From: Pseudomonas sp. stari2
GTDB taxonomy: Bacteria; Pseudomonadota; Gammaproteobacteria; Pseudomonadales; Pseudomonadaceae
NCBI RefSeq assembly: GCF_040760005.1
Contig: NZ_CP099760.1
Location: 1,297,501 to 1,361,500, forward strand
DNA length: 64,000 nt
Direction: 5' to 3'
In this document: positions 53,000 through 64,000 of the stretch, piece after piece
Layout of the letters: the number at the start of each line of letters is the position of its first letter
Numbering within the stretch: position 1 is the first letter of the stretch
Made by a program: the position numbers and the translations under genes
Notes under the pieces: generated by a model
Databases searched by the model: none
What the model saw: only the letters and a program-made list of their open reading frames with translations
Told to the model about the DNA's origin: nothing

Positions 53000-53854
53000 A
53001 TGTCACTAAATTTCCCGCTGTTGCTGGTTATCGCCGTGTTCGTCTGCGGCCTGTTGGCGTTGCTCGATCTGTTGATCCTGGCACCGCGTCGGCGCGCCGC
53101 CATCGCTTCCTATCAGGGCAGCGTCAGCCAGCCCGATGTGCTGGTGGTGGAGAAGCTTAACAAGGAACCGCTGCTGGTCGAATACGGCAAGTCGTTCTTC
53201 CCGGTGCTGTTCATCGTGCTGGTGCTGCGTTCGTTTCTGGTGGAACCGTTCCAGATTCCGTCCGGCTCGATGAAACCGACCCTGGACGTCGGCGACTTCA
53301 TTCTGGTGAACAAGTTTTCTTACGGGATCCGCCTGCCGGTGATCGACAAGAAAGTCATCGAAGTCGGTGATCCGCAACGCGGCGATGTGATGGTGTTCCG
53401 CTACCCGAGCGACCCGAACGTCAACTACATCAAGCGTGTAGTTGGCCTGCCGGGCGACACGGTGCGTTACACCGCCGACAAACGTCTGTTCGTCAATGGC
53501 GAGTCGATTGCCGAGCAACTGGTCGGCTCCGAGCCGGGCACCCTCGGCAGCGCGGAACTCTACAAGGAAAAACTCGGCGCCGCCGAGCACCTGATCCGCA
53601 AGGAAATGAGCCGCTACCGCGCCACGCCGGACCATACCTGGACCGTGCCGGCCGGGCACTACTTCATGATGGGTGACAACCGCGACAACTCGAACGACAG
53701 TCGCTACTGGGATGATCCGAACATTCCCAAGGATCTGCTGGGCATGGTTCCCGACCAGAACATCGTCGGCAAGGCCTTCGCGGTCTGGATGAGCTGGCCG
53801 GAACCGAAACTCAGCCACCTGCCGAATTTCTCGCGGGTCGGCCTGATCAAGTAA
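53000..53854 (+). CDS. lepB: Signal peptidase I
   Basis: A 284-residue inner-membrane peptidase that cuts Sec and Tat signal peptides. Two N-terminal helices (about 7-29 and 66-82) are followed by the catalytic domain: Ser in PSGSMKPTL (about residue 92), Lys in YIKRVVGLPGD (about 147), and the GDNRDNSNDSRYW box. It starts 9 bases after lepA, as expected for the lepAB operon. Confidence 0.97.
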   Translation: MSLNFPLLLVIAVFVCGLLALLDLLILAPRRRAAIASYQGSVSQPDVLVVEKLNKEPLLVEYGKSFFPVLFIVLVLRSFLVEPFQIPSGSMKPTLDVGDFILVNKFSYGIRLPVIDKKVIEVGDPQRGDVMVFRYPSDPNVNYIKRVVGLPGDTVRYTADKRLFVNGESIAEQLVGSEPGTLGSAELYKEKLGAAEHLIRKEMSRYRATPDHTWTVPAGHYFMMGDNRDNSNDSRYWDDPNIPKDLLGMVPDQNIVGKAFAVWMSWPEPKLSHLPNFSRVGLIK

Positions 53855-54036
53855 ACAATCACGGCGCTGTTGACCACAGCGCCGAATGCATTTCTGGCGT
53901 CGGCACAACCGGCTCCGGGGCATGAAGCCACGATATTCAGGACGTCATTTTTGAACACAGCGTTAATTGTCCCAGGCCTGCGCCGTATCCCGGCGATGGC
54001 GGTGGAATCCAGCCACGAACTCAGCGTGGTCAAACC
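53855..54036 (+). other. lepB-rnc spacer, position normally filled by a DUF4845 gene
   Basis: About 180 bases with no recognisable DUF4845 protein, although Pseudomonas genomes such as P. aeruginosa PAO1 carry that small gene here. A 29-codon plus-strand frame beginning at TTG 53951 ends in a TGA that overlaps the rnc GTG (GTGA), the coupling expected for a lost upstream gene. Its sequence does not clearly match DUF4845. Confidence 0.5.
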
Positions 54037-54726
54037 GTGAGCGTTTCTCTCAGCCGTCTCGAGCGTCAGCTCGGTTACACCTTCAAGGACCAGGAACTGA
54101 TGGTCCTGGCCCTCACGCACCGCAGTTTTGCCGGACGCAACAACGAGCGTCTGGAGTTCCTCGGCGATGCGATCCTCAACTTTGTCGCCGGCGAGGCCCT
54201 CTTCGAGCGCTTCCCGCTGGCGCGCGAAGGCCAGTTGTCGCGCTTGCGTGCGCGTCTGGTGAAAGGCGAGACCCTGGCGGTATTGGCCCGTGGTTTCGAT
54301 CTGGGCGAATACCTGCGCCTGGGTTCCGGTGAGCTGAAAAGCGGCGGTTTCCGTCGCGAGTCGATTCTGGCCGATGCTCTGGAGGCGCTGATCGGCGCGA
54401 TCTACCTCGATGCCGGCATGGAAGTCGCCCGCGAGCGCGTCCTGGCCTGGCTGGCCGGCGAATTCGAAGGTCTGACGCTGGTCGACACCAACAAGGATCC
54501 GAAGACCCGCCTGCAGGAATTCCTGCAATCGCGCGGTTGCGAGCTGCCACGCTACGAAGTCGTGGATATCCAGGGCGAGCCGCACTGCCGTACCTTCTTC
54601 GTCGAGTGCGAAGTTGTCCTATTGAATGAAAAAAGCCGGGGTCAGGGTGTGAGCCGTCGCATTGCCGAACAGGTAGCGGCCGCCGCAGCACTGATTGCCC
54701 TGGGTGTGGAGAATGGCAATGACTGA
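54037..54726 (+). CDS. rnc: Ribonuclease III
   Basis: A 229-residue double-strand-specific endoribonuclease that processes rRNA and mRNA. The RNase III signature [13 protein letters not shown] (about residues 36-48) and the second acidic site ([13 protein letters not shown]) are intact. The C-terminal dsRNA-binding domain (about 155-225) is complete. It starts at GTG and overlaps era by 8 bases. Confidence 0.97.
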   Translation: MSVSLSRLERQLGYTFKDQELMVLALTHRSFAGRNNERLEFLGDAILNFVAGEALFERFPLAREGQLSRLRARLVKGETLAVLARGFDLGEYLRLGSGELKSGGFRRESILADALEALIGAIYLDAGMEVARERVLAWLAGEFEGLTLVDTNKDPKTRLQEFLQSRGCELPRYEVVDIQGEPHCRTFFVECEVVLLNEKSRGQGVSRRIAEQVAAAAALIALGVENGND

Positions 54727-55621
54727 TACAAACGCAACTCGCTGTGGCTACGTTGCCATCGTCGGCCGTCCGAACGTGGGCAAGTCCACGCTGCTGAACC
54801 ACATCCTCGGCCAGAAGCTCGCGATCACCTCGCGCAAGCCGCAGACCACTCGCCACAACATGCTTGGGATCAAGACCGAGGGCGACGTGCAGGCGATCTA
54901 CGTCGACACCCCGGGCATGCACAAGGGTGGCGAAAAGGCCCTGAACCGTTACATGAACAAGACCGCTTCGGCGGCGTTGAAAGACGTCGACGTGGTGATC
55001 TTCGTGGTCGACCGCACCAAGTGGACCGAAGAAGATCAGATGGTGCTGGAGCGCGTGCAGTACGTAACCGGCCCGCTGATCGTCGCGCTGAACAAGACCG
55101 ACCGCATCGAGGACAAGGCCGAGCTGATGCCGCATCTGTCCTGGTTGCAGGAACAGCTGCCGAATGCGCAGATCATTCCGATCTCCGCGCAACACGGGCA
55201 CAACCTTGATGCCCTTGAAAAAGTAATCGCTGACCATCTGCCGGAAAACGATCACTTCTTCCCGGAAGACCAGATCACCGACCGCAGCAGCCGCTTCCTC
55301 GCAGCCGAACTGGTTCGCGAGAAGATCATGCGCCAGCTCGGCGCCGAGCTGCCGTACCAGATCACCGTGGAAATCGAAGAGTTCAAGCAGCAGGGCGCGA
55401 CTCTGCACATCCATGCGTTGATTCTCGTCGAGCGTGACGGCCAGAAGAAAATCATCATTGGCGACAAGGGCGAGCGCATCAAGCGCATCGGCACCGAGGC
55501 GCGCAAGGACATGGAGCTGCTGTTCGACTCCAAGATCATGCTCAACCTGTGGGTGAAGGTGAAGGGCGGCTGGTCCGACGACGAACGTGCGCTGCGTTCG
55601 CTGGGTTACGGCGACCTGTAA
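54719..55621 (+). CDS. era: GTPase Era
   Basis: A 300-residue GTPase needed for 30S ribosome maturation. It has P-loop GRPNVGKST (about 15-23), DTPG and NKTD motifs and a C-terminal KH domain with [14 protein letters not shown] for 16S rRNA 3'-end binding. The start at 54719 has GGAG 7 bases upstream inside rnc; an in-frame ATG two codons earlier is an alternative. Confidence 0.97.
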   Translation: MTDTNATRCGYVAIVGRPNVGKSTLLNHILGQKLAITSRKPQTTRHNMLGIKTEGDVQAIYVDTPGMHKGGEKALNRYMNKTASAALKDVDVVIFVVDRTKWTEEDQMVLERVQYVTGPLIVALNKTDRIEDKAELMPHLSWLQEQLPNAQIIPISAQHGHNLDALEKVIADHLPENDHFFPEDQITDRSSRFLAAELVREKIMRQLGAELPYQITVEIEEFKQQGATLHIHALILVERDGQKKIIIGDKGERIKRIGTEARKDMELLFDSKIMLNLWVKVKGGWSDDERALRSLGYGDL

Positions 55622-55646
55622 AGCGTCTGGCATTACATCGATCCAT

Positions 55647-55736
55647 TGTGGGAGCGAGCGTGCTCGCGAAGACGATGTAACATTCAGCATTGATGTTGAT
55701 TGTTGCACCGCTTTCGCGAGCCAGCTCGCTCCCACA
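55647..55736. repeat. Inverted pair of REP sequences (REPIN)
   Basis: TGTGGGAGCGAGCGTGCTCG... at 55647-55670 faces its inverted copy ...CCAGCTCGCTCCCACA at 55713-55736, with 42 bases between. Each copy contains the GCGAGC-type small palindrome. This is the typical doublet of P. fluorescens REP elements, spread by a RAYT transposase encoded elsewhere. It fills the era-recO gap. Confidence 0.9.
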
Positions 55737-55784
55737 TTGGTTTTGGGTGATGAGTAAAACCGCGTTTCCCTCAACGAGAAATCC

Positions 55785-56471
55785 ATGTCTCAAACGCCTC
55801 CCGCCCAACCCGCCTACGTCCTGCATTCGCGCGCCTACCGCGAAACGAGTGCCCTGGTGGACTTCCTCACGCCACAAGGTCGGCTGCGTGCGGTGTTGCG
55901 CAGCGCGCGGGGCAAGGCAGGAACACTGGCGCGACCATTCGTGCCGCTGGAAGTGGAGTTTCGCGGCAAGGGCGAGTTGAAGAATGTCGGGCGCATGGAG
56001 AGTGTTGGTAACGCGACGTGGATGGTCGGCGAAGCCCTGTTCAGCGGTCTCTACCTCAACGAGTTGCTGATCCGCCTGCTGCCGGCCGAAGATCCGCATC
56101 CCGCAGTGTTCGATCATTACGCCGCCACGCTGCTGGCCCTCGCCGAAGGCCGGCCCCTGGAACCGCTGCTGCGCTCCTTCGAATGGCGCCTGCTCGACGA
56201 CCTCGGTTATGGCTTCTCCCTGAGCACCGATATCAATGACGAGCCCATCGCTGCGGACGGCCTCTATCGCTTGCAGGTGGATGCCGGACTCGAGCGGGTC
56301 TATCTGCTGCAGCCGGGCCTGTTCAACGGCACCGAGCTGCTTGCCATGGCCGAAGCCGACTGGTCAGCCCCCGGCGCGTTGTCCGCCGCCAAACGCTTGA
56401 TGCGTCAGGCATTGGCCGTGCATCTGGGCGGACGTCCTCTCGTAAGTCGCGAACTGTTTCGCAAACCGTAG
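55785..56471 (+). CDS. recO: DNA repair protein RecO
   Basis: A 228-residue recombination mediator that, with RecR, loads RecA on single-stranded DNA. The N-terminal OB-fold ([20 protein letters not shown]) and the helical C-terminal domain match the family. As is common, the zinc cysteines of some RecO proteins are absent. It is separated from era by the REP pair but keeps the conserved order. Confidence 0.94.
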   Translation: MSQTPPAQPAYVLHSRAYRETSALVDFLTPQGRLRAVLRSARGKAGTLARPFVPLEVEFRGKGELKNVGRMESVGNATWMVGEALFSGLYLNELLIRLLPAEDPHPAVFDHYAATLLALAEGRPLEPLLRSFEWRLLDDLGYGFSLSTDINDEPIAADGLYRLQVDAGLERVYLLQPGLFNGTELLAMAEADWSAPGALSAAKRLMRQALAVHLGGRPLVSRELFRKP

Positions 56472-56517
56472 CCCCGTGTATGCTGTGCGCCGAATCTTTC
56501 CCTTCAGGAGCGCATCC

Positions 56518-57261
56518 GTGACCACCAGCAATCGCATTCTTCTTGGCGTGAACATCGACCACGTCGCCACCCTGCGTCAGGCTCGGGGCACGCGCTATCC
56601 GGATCCGGTCAAGGCTGCGCTGGACGCGGAAGAGGCGGGCGCCGACGGCATCACCGTGCACCTGCGCGAGGACCGTCGCCACATTCAGGAGCGCGATGTG
56701 CTGCTGCTCAAGGATGTGCTGCAAACCCGCATGAACTTCGAAATGGGCGTCACCGAAGAAATGATGGCGTTCGCCGAGCGCATCCGTCCGGCCCACATTT
56801 GTCTGGTGCCGGAGACGCGTCAGGAGCTGACTACCGAAGGTGGTCTGGACGTGGCGGGGCAGGAAGAGCGGATCAGAGCTGCAGTCGAGCGTCTGTCGAA
56901 GATCGGCAGCGAAGTGTCGCTGTTCATCGACGCTGACGAGCGGCAGATTGCAGCCTCGAAACGAGTCGGCGCACCGGCCATCGAATTGCACACCGGGCGT
57001 TATGCCGATGCGGAAACACCGACCGAAGTGGCTGAAGAGCTAAAGCGCGTAGCGGACGGCGTGGCATTTGGTCTGGCCCAAGGCCTGATCGTCAATGCCG
57101 GTCACGGTCTGCACTACCACAACGTTGAAGCCGTGGCCGCGATCAAGGGCATCAACGAACTGAATATCGGTCACGCGCTGGTGGCGCATGCCTTGTTCGT
57201 CGGCTTCAAGTCGGCAGTGTCGGAGATGAAGGCGCTGATCCTGGCGGCTGCAAAAGCCTAA
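56518..57261 (+). CDS. pdxJ: Pyridoxine 5'-phosphate synthase
   Basis: A 247-residue TIM-barrel enzyme that condenses 1-deoxyxylulose-5-P with 3-amino-2-oxopropyl phosphate to pyridoxine 5'-phosphate in vitamin B6 synthesis. Family blocks are clear: [39 protein letters not shown] and [11 protein letters not shown]. It starts at GTG (56518) with AGGAG 7 bases upstream; the frame is open back to 56476 without support. Confidence 0.97.
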   Translation: MTTSNRILLGVNIDHVATLRQARGTRYPDPVKAALDAEEAGADGITVHLREDRRHIQERDVLLLKDVLQTRMNFEMGVTEEMMAFAERIRPAHICLVPETRQELTTEGGLDVAGQEERIRAAVERLSKIGSEVSLFIDADERQIAASKRVGAPAIELHTGRYADAETPTEVAEELKRVADGVAFGLAQGLIVNAGHGLHYHNVEAVAAIKGINELNIGHALVAHALFVGFKSAVSEMKALILAAAKA

Positions 57262-57276
57262 GCGTCAACGCAGATC

Positions 57277-57298
57277 CTGTGGGAGTTCGCTCCCACAG
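57277..57298. repeat. REP-like hairpin after pdxJ
   Basis: Perfect CTGTGGGAG / CTCCCACAG with loop TTCG, between the convergent pdxJ and mltF genes. The sequence is half of a REP element; it can act as a bidirectional transcript end but has no T run. Confidence 0.7.
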
Positions 57299-57304
57299 TG
57301 CTTA

Positions 57305-59050
<1,746 letters not shown>

Positions 59051-62000
59051 ATGTTGATCCTGCGCGGCGCTCCTGCCCTTTCTGCCTTTCGCCACAGCAA
59101 ACTCCTTGAGCAACTGAGCCAGAAGGTTCCAGCTGTCAGTGGCCTGTATGCTGAATTCGCTCACTTCGCCGAAGTCACCGGCGTCCTGACCGGCGACGAA
59201 CAGCAGGTGCTTGCGCGCCTTCTGAAGTACGGTCCAAGCGTTCCGGTTCAAGAGCCGACCGGTCGTCTGTTCCTGGTGTTGCCGCGTTTCGGCACCATCT
59301 CGCCATGGTCGAGCAAGGCCAGCGACATCGCCCGCAACTGCGGCCTGAGCAAGATCCAGCGTCTGGAGCGCGGCATTGCGTTCTACGTGGCCGGTCAGTT
59401 CAGCGAAACCGAAGCGCAGCAGATTGCAGACGTACTGCATGACCGCATGACCCAGATCGTTCTGGGCAACCTCGAACAGGCCGCCGGTCTGTTCAGCCAC
59501 GCCGAACCGAAGCCGCTGACCGCCATCGACATCCTCGGCGGTGGCCGCGCCGCGCTGGAGAAGGCCAACGTCGAGCTGGGCCTGGCCCTGGCCGAAGACG
59601 AGATCGATTACCTGGTCAACGCCTTCAACGGTCTCAAGCGCAACCCGCACGACATCGAACTGATGATGTTCGCCCAGGCCAACTCCGAGCACTGCCGCCA
59701 CAAAATCTTCAACGCCAGTTGGGATATTGATGGCGAGAGCCAGGAAAAAAGCCTGTTCGGCATGATCAAAAATACCTATCAGATGCACAGCGAAGGCGTG
59801 CTGTCCGCTTACAAGGACAACGCTTCGGTGATCGTCGGCAACGTCGCCGGCCGCTTCTTCCCGGATCCGGAAACCCGCCAGTACGGCGCGGTGCAGGAGC
59901 CGGTGCACATCCTGATGAAGGTTGAAACCCACAACCACCCGACCGCGATCGCTCCATTCCCGGGCGCGTCCACCGGTTCCGGCGGCGAGATCCGCGACGA
60001 AGGTGCAACCGGTCGTGGCGCCAAGCCGAAGGCTGGCCTGACCGGTTTCACCGTATCGAACCTGCAGATCCCGGGCTTCGAACAGCCGTGGGAAGTGCCG
60101 TACGGCAAGCCTGAGCGCATCGTCAACGCGCTGGACATCATGATCGAAGGCCCGCTGGGCGGCGCCGCGTTCAACAACGAATTCGGTCGTCCGGCCCTGA
60201 CCGGCTACTTCCGTACCTTCGAACAGTCGATCACCACTCCTCACGGTGATGAAGTTCGCGGTTACCACAAGCCGATCATGCTCGCTGGCGGCATGGGTAA
60301 CATCCGTGAAGAGCACGTCAAGAAAGGCGAGATCGTCGTCGGCTCCAAGCTGATCGTCCTCGGCGGCCCGGCGATGCTGATCGGTCTGGGCGGCGGCGCT
60401 GCCTCCTCCATGGCCACCGGCACCAGCTCGGCGGATCTGGACTTTGCTTCCGTGCAGCGTGAAAACCCTGAAATGGAACGTCGCTGCCAGGAAGTCATCG
60501 ACCGTTGCTGGCAGTTGGGCGACAAGAACCCGATCAGCTTCATCCACGACGTGGGTGCTGGCGGTCTGTCCAACGCCTTCCCGGAACTGGTCAACGACGG
60601 CGACCGCGGTGGCCGTTTCGAACTGCGCAACATTCCAAACGACGAGCCGGGCATGGCCCCGCACGAAATCTGGTCCAACGAATCCCAGGAACGTTACGTT
60701 CTGGCAGTCGGCCCGGCCGACTTCGAGCGCTTCAAGGCGATCTGCGAACGTGAGCGTTGCCCGTTTGCCGTCGTCGGTGAAGCCACCGCCGAGCCGCAAC
60801 TGACCGTGACCGACAGCCACTTCGGCAACAACCCGGTGGACATGCCACTGGAAGTGTTGCTGGGCAAGGCACCGCGCATGCACCGTTCGGTGGTTCGCGA
60901 AGCCGAGCTGGGTGATGATTTCGATCCGTCGAACCTCGACATCGCCGATTCCATCGAGCGCGTCCTGCATCACCCGGCCGTGGCGAGCAAAAGCTTCCTG
61001 ATCACCATCGGCGACCGCACCATCACCGGCCTCGTGGCCCGTGACCAGATGGTCGGCCCATGGCAGGTTCCGGTGGCCGACGTTGCCGTCACCGCCACCA
61101 GTTTCGACGTCTACACCGGTGAAGCGATGGCAATGGGCGAGCGCACTCCGCTGGCACTGCTGGACGCTCCGGCGTCGGGGCGCATGGCCATCGGCGAAAC
61201 CCTGACCAACATTGCTGCCTCGCGCATCAACAAGCTCTCCGACATCAAACTGTCGGCGAACTGGATGTCCGCCGCCGGCCACCCGGGCGAAGACGCGCGT
61301 CTGTACGACACCGTGAAAGCGGTCGGCATGGAACTGTGTCCTGAGCTGGGCCTGACCATTCCGGTGGGCAAGGACTCCATGTCCATGGCTACCCGCTGGA
61401 ACGACAACGGCGAAGACAAGACCGTCACTTCGCCGATGTCCCTGATCGTGACCGGTTTCGCGCCAGTGGCTGACATCCGTCAGACCCTGACCCCGGAACT
61501 GCGCATGGACAAGGGCACCACCGACCTGATCCTGATCGACCTCGGTCGCGGCCAGAACCGCATGGGCGCCTCGATCCTCGCGCAGGTTCACGGCAAACTC
61601 GGCAAGCAGGCTCCGGACGTCGACGACGCCGAAGACCTGAAAGCGTTCTTCGCCGTGATCCAGGGCCTCAACGCTGACGGTCACCTGCTGGCGTACCACG
61701 ACCGTTCCGACGGTGGTCTGCTGACTTCCGTGGTGGAAATGGCCTTCGCCGGCCACTGCGGTCTGAGCCTGAACCTGGACAGCGTTGCTGAATCCTCGGC
61801 AGAAATCGCCGCCATCCTGTTCAACGAAGAGCTGGGTGCCGTGATCCAGGTTCGCCAGGACGCCACCCCGGACATCCTCGCCCAATTCAGCGCTGCCGGT
61901 CTGGGCGACTGCGTGTCGGTGATCGGTCAGCCGATCAACAACGGCCAGATCAACATCACCTTCAACGGTGACACCGTGTTCGAAGGCCAGCGTCGTCTGC

Positions 62001-62947
62001 TGCAGCGTCAGTGGGCCGAGACCAGCTACCAGATCCAGCGTCTGCGCGACAACGCCGACTGCGCCCAGCAGGAATTCGACGTCCTGCTGGAAGAAGACAA
62101 CCCGGGCCTGAGCGTCAAGCTGAGCTACGACGTCAACCAGGACATCGCTGCGCCTTACATCAAGAAAGGCATTCGCCCACAGGTTGCCGTGCTGCGTGAG
62201 CAGGGCGTCAACGGTCAGGTGGAAATGGCAGCCGCGTTCGACCGCGCCGGTTTCAACGCGATCGACGTGCACATGAGCGACATTCTGGCCGGCCGTGTCG
62301 ACCTGAACGAGTTCAAAGGTCTGGTGGCCTGCGGTGGTTTCTCCTACGGCGACGTTCTCGGCGCCGGTGAAGGCTGGGCCAAATCCGCACTGTTCAACAG
62401 CCGTGCCCGCGATGCGTTCCAGGGCTTCTTCGAACGTAACGACAGCTTCACCCTCGGCGTGTGCAACGGTTGCCAGATGATGTCCAACCTGCACGAGCTG
62501 ATCCCGGGCAGCGAGTTCTGGCCGCACTTCGTGCGCAACCGCTCCGAGCAGTTCGAAGCACGCGTGGCGATGGTGCAGATCCAGGAATCGAACTCGATCT
62601 TCCTGCAGGGCATGGCCGGTTCGCGCATGCCGATCGCCATCGCTCACGGTGAAGGCCATGCCGAATTCGAAAGCGAAGAGGCACTGCTCGAAGCCGACCT
62701 GTCCGGTTGCGTGGCGATGCGTTTCGTCGACAACCACGGCAAGGTCACCGAAGCCTACCCGGCCAACCCGAACGGTTCGCCGCGCGGGATCACCGGCCTC
62801 ACCAGCCGCGACGGTCGCGTGACGATCATGATGCCGCACCCGGAACGTGTGTTCCGTGCCGTGCAGAACTCGTGGCGTTCGGAGGACTGGAACGAAGACG
62901 CTCCTTGGATGCGTATGTTCCGTAATGCTCGTGTGTGGGTGAACTAA
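59051..62947 (+). CDS. purL: Phosphoribosylformylglycinamidine synthase
   Basis: A 1298-residue single-chain FGAR amidotransferase, step four of de novo purine synthesis. The synthetase domain (about 170-980) has the [16 protein letters not shown] and [11 protein letters not shown] blocks. The C-terminal glutaminase domain carries its nucleophile in GVCNGCQMM, plus [10 protein letters not shown]. Length is that of the large proteobacterial PurL. The ATG at 59051 is the only sensible start. Single promoter, divergent from mltF. Confidence 0.98.
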   Translation: MLILRGAPALSAFRHSKLLEQLSQKVPAVSGLYAEFAHFAEVTGVLTGDEQQVLARLLKYGPSVPVQEPTGRLFLVLPRFGTISPWSSKASDIARNCGLSKIQRLERGIAFYVAGQFSETEAQQIADVLHDRMTQIVLGNLEQAAGLFSHAEPKPLTAIDILGGGRAALEKANVELGLALAEDEIDYLVNAFNGLKRNPHDIELMMFAQANSEHCRHKIFNASWDIDGESQEKSLFGMIKNTYQMHSEGVLSAYKDNASVIVGNVAGRFFPDPETRQYGAVQEPVHILMKVETHNHPTAIAPFPGASTGSGGEIRDEGATGRGAKPKAGLTGFTVSNLQIPGFEQPWEVPYGKPERIVNALDIMIEGPLGGAAFNNEFGRPALTGYFRTFEQSITTPHGDEVRGYHKPIMLAGGMGNIREEHVKKGEIVVGSKLIVLGGPAMLIGLGGGAASSMATGTSSADLDFASVQRENPEMERRCQEVIDRCWQLGDKNPISFIHDVGAGGLSNAFPELVNDGDRGGRFELRNIPNDEPGMAPHEIWSNESQERYVLAVGPADFERFKAICERERCPFAVVGEATAEPQLTVTDSHFGNNPVDMPLEVLLGKAPRMHRSVVREAELGDDFDPSNLDIADSIERVLHHPAVASKSFLITIGDRTITGLVARDQMVGPWQVPVADVAVTATSFDVYTGEAMAMGERTPLALLDAPASGRMAIGETLTNIAASRINKLSDIKLSANWMSAAGHPGEDARLYDTVKAVGMELCPELGLTIPVGKDSMSMATRWNDNGEDKTVTSPMSLIVTGFAPVADIRQTLTPELRMDKGTTDLILIDLGRGQNRMGASILAQVHGKLGKQAPDVDDAEDLKAFFAVIQGLNADGHLLAYHDRSDGGLLTSVVEMAFAGHCGLSLNLDSVAESSAEIAAILFNEELGAVIQVRQDATPDILAQFSAAGLGDCVSVIGQPINNGQINITFNGDTVFEGQRRLLQRQWAETSYQIQRLRDNADCAQQEFDVLLEEDNPGLSVKLSYDVNQDIAAPYIKKGIRPQVAVLREQGVNGQVEMAAAFDRAGFNAIDVHMSDILAGRVDLNEFKGLVACGGFSYGDVLGAGEGWAKSALFNSRARDAFQGFFERNDSFTLGVCNGCQMMSNLHELIPGSEFWPHFVRNRSEQFEARVAMVQIQESNSIFLQGMAGSRMPIAIAHGEGHAEFESEEALLEADLSGCVAMRFVDNHGKVTEAYPANPNGSPRGITGLTSRDGRVTIMMPHPERVFRAVQNSWRSEDWNEDAPWMRMFRNARVWVN

Positions 62948-62952
62948 GCGCT

Positions 62953-63264
62953 GTGTACAAGCTCGCGTTTTTTGTTCCCGACAGCCATGTCGAGGTGGTC
63001 AAAGATGCTGTATTCGCTGCCGGTGGCGGGCGGATCGGTGACTATGACCACTGTGCGTGGCAGGTGCTTGGATCTGGTCAGTTTCGGCCTCTGGACGGCA
63101 GTCAGCCGTTCATTGGTCAGGCGGGGCAGGTTGAGCGGGTCGAGGAGTGGAAGGTTGAGCTTGTGGTTGGTGATGAGTTGATTCGCGCGGTAGTGGCTGC
63201 TCTTAAGTTGAGCCATCCATACGAAACGCCGGCTTATGAAGTGTGGCGACTGGAGGATTTTTGA
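62953..63264 (+). CDS. NIF3/YqfO C-terminal-like (CutA-fold) small protein
   Basis: A 103-residue protein matching the PII/CutA-like domain that is inserted in YqfO/NIF3 proteins (YKLAFFVPDSHVEVVKDAVF, then DYDHCAWQVLGSGQF and SHPYETPAYEVWRLE). Function is unknown; the fold usually forms trimers. It starts at GTG 62953, five bases after the purL stop; a GTG at 62935 overlapping purL would add six residues. Linked to purL by position only. Confidence 0.85.
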   Translation: MYKLAFFVPDSHVEVVKDAVFAAGGGRIGDYDHCAWQVLGSGQFRPLDGSQPFIGQAGQVERVEEWKVELVVGDELIRAVVAALKLSHPYETPAYEVWRLEDF

Positions 63265-63285
63265 TCTTCCTTGGCTGCTGAAATG

Positions 63286-63319
63286 AAAACCCGCTGAGAG
63301 TGATTTCAGCGGGTTTTTT
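63286..63319 (+). terminator. Rho-independent terminator after the NIF3-like gene
   Basis: AAAACCCGCTGA / TCAGCGGGTTTT stem with 8-base loop, followed by T run, 22 bases after the stop. Confidence 0.9.
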
Positions 63320-63379
63320 GGTTTTTTGGGGGGTGGGATTGAGTGAATATCCGTTTCTTCGGGTGTTGCTGCTGGCGGT

Positions 63380-63640
63380 TTCGCCCTTACGGCGAGTCAC
63401 TTTTTTCAAACGCCAAAAAAGTAACCAAAAACGCTGGGCCCCTGCGTTCGGCACCTCGCTTTGGCTCGGTGTTCCTTCGTTCCGGGATTCATCCGGGGGC
63501 ATCGCCTACGGTTTGCTTCGCTGCACCTCCTCTCGATGCATGCGGCTTCGCCGCACGGTCGCTGCGCTCCCACCCCCGGATGAATCCCTCCACTCAGCCT
63601 TCCGATGGGGCCAAAAGATCGAGAGCCTTACTTGAGCTAA
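63380..63640. repeat. Large palindromic intergenic repeat of P. fluorescens-group genomes
   Basis: A roughly 260-base gene-free block. A 16-bp perfect inverted repeat (GGGATTCATCCGGGGG at 63484-63499, CCCCCGGATGAATCCC at 63573-63588) encloses an inner hairpin TGCGGC-ttcg-CCGCA (63541-63555). Similar blocks, starting with the TTACGGCGAGTCACTTTTTT motif and ending near GATGGGGCC, are familiar as dispersed repeats in this species group and are often wrongly called as short proteins. Confidence 0.8.
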
Positions 63641-63664
63641 CGCTCATCGTGTTGAGTGGTGGAT

Positions 63665-64000
63665 TTAAACCTTCGCACTCACTTCACTCCGATTAACCAA
63701 CCCCTCAAGCGCGGCACTCAAGCTCTGCGCCCGCTCGCCCACCAGCAAGTGCCATACGCCATCTTCCAGTGCGCTCACACCCAGACATCCAAGCTCTTTC
63801 AATCGGCTTTCCGACAGCGACTTGCCATCGGCCAGTTGCAGGCGGATCCGGCTCATGGCGATGCAGTCCAGTTGCAGCACGTTGTCGCTACCACCCAGGG
63901 CGGTCAGCCATTGCTGTGCCAGCGGTGCAGCGACTGCAACCGGTTCACTGGTTTCGATGACAGCGACAGGAGCAGCTACTACGGCACGCCCCAACGCCGG
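63665..64000 (-). CDS. PTS sugar transporter EIIB domain, C-terminal end (truncated by the window)
   Basis: The last 111 residues of a protein that continues past the window. An Ala/Val-rich linker leads to a PTS EIIB domain of the glucose/N-acetylglucosamine class, with its phosphorylation cysteine in NVLQLDCIAMSRIRL. In Pseudomonas such a domain ends the EIICB protein NagE for N-acetylglucosamine uptake, which is the most likely identity, but the membrane part is outside the window. Confidence 0.75.
   Translation of the reverse strand, partial: PALGRAVVAAPVAVIETSEPVAVAAPLAQQWLTALGGSDNVLQLDCIAMSRIRLQLADGKSLSESRLKELGCLGVSALEDGVWHLLVGERAQSLSAALEGLVNRSEVSAKV

Overview
This window comes from a Pseudomonas of the P. 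fluorescens group. The evidence is a complete algD-to-algA alginate operon, the dauBAR / rhlB / estB / aapJQMP neighbourhood, the lepA-lepB-rnc-era-recO-pdxJ housekeeping block, GC-rich codon use with many GTG and TTG starts, and short intergenic repeats of the REP type (TGTGGGAGCGAGC). No tRNA, rRNA, CRISPR array, transposase or phage gene was seen. This is core chromosome, not an obvious island.

Layout. 0-2 kb: the 3' end of a LysR regulator, a short-chain dehydrogenase and a small membrane protein. 2.1-19.2 kb: the twelve-gene alginate operon, all on the minus strand (algD-alg8-alg44-algK-algE-algG-algX-algL-algI-algJ-algF-algA), behind an AT-rich, repeat-rich regulatory region of about 0.8 kb that holds a candidate AlgU (sigma-22) promoter. 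19.2-25.3 kb: yaaA, a divergent polysaccharide-deacetylase-like exported protein, a PIN-PhoH ATPase, moaC-moaD-moaE and a periplasmic amino-acid-binding protein. 25.3-30.5 kb, minus strand: D-arginine catabolism genes dauB-dauA-dauR, the RNA helicase gene rhlB and the esterase gene estB. 31-35.2 kb: the general amino acid ABC transporter aapJQMP behind a candidate sigma-54 promoter. 35.2-38.2 kb: a GntR regulator with its overlapping MFS transporter, an NTF2-like protein and a GIY-YIG protein. 38.2-38.8 kb: a gap that appears to hold a small RNA or small-protein unit. 38.9-48.5 kb: a GST, a glutaredoxin-like protein, yejK, an HU protein, rlmF, valS, a hypothetical gene, holC and pepA. 48.8-51.1 kb: lptF-lptG. 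51.2-57.3 kb: lepA-lepB-rnc-era-recO-pdxJ. 57.3-63.3 kb: mltF divergent from purL, then a NIF3/CutA-like small protein. The window ends with a large palindromic intergenic repeat and the C-terminus of a PTS sugar transporter.

How the genes work together. AlgA and AlgD make GDP-mannuronate. Alg8-Alg44 polymerise it under c-di-GMP control. AlgK, AlgX, AlgG, AlgL and AlgE form the periplasmic and outer-membrane export and modification complex. AlgI, AlgJ and AlgF, with AlgX, O-acetylate the chain. The dau cluster converts D-arginine to L-arginine and is bracketed by two look-alike palindromes that may be DauR operators. The lptFG, lepB, rnc, era, valS and purL genes are core housekeeping.

The most interesting unexplained signals are these: the 38.6 kb small ORF whose ribosome-binding site sits in a hairpin and which is followed by a UUCG terminator; the paired palindromes around the dau cluster; the 30-bp perfect palindrome with an alternative hairpin after yaaA; the repeat-rich algD leader; and the apparent lack of the DUF4845 gene normally found between lepB and rnc.
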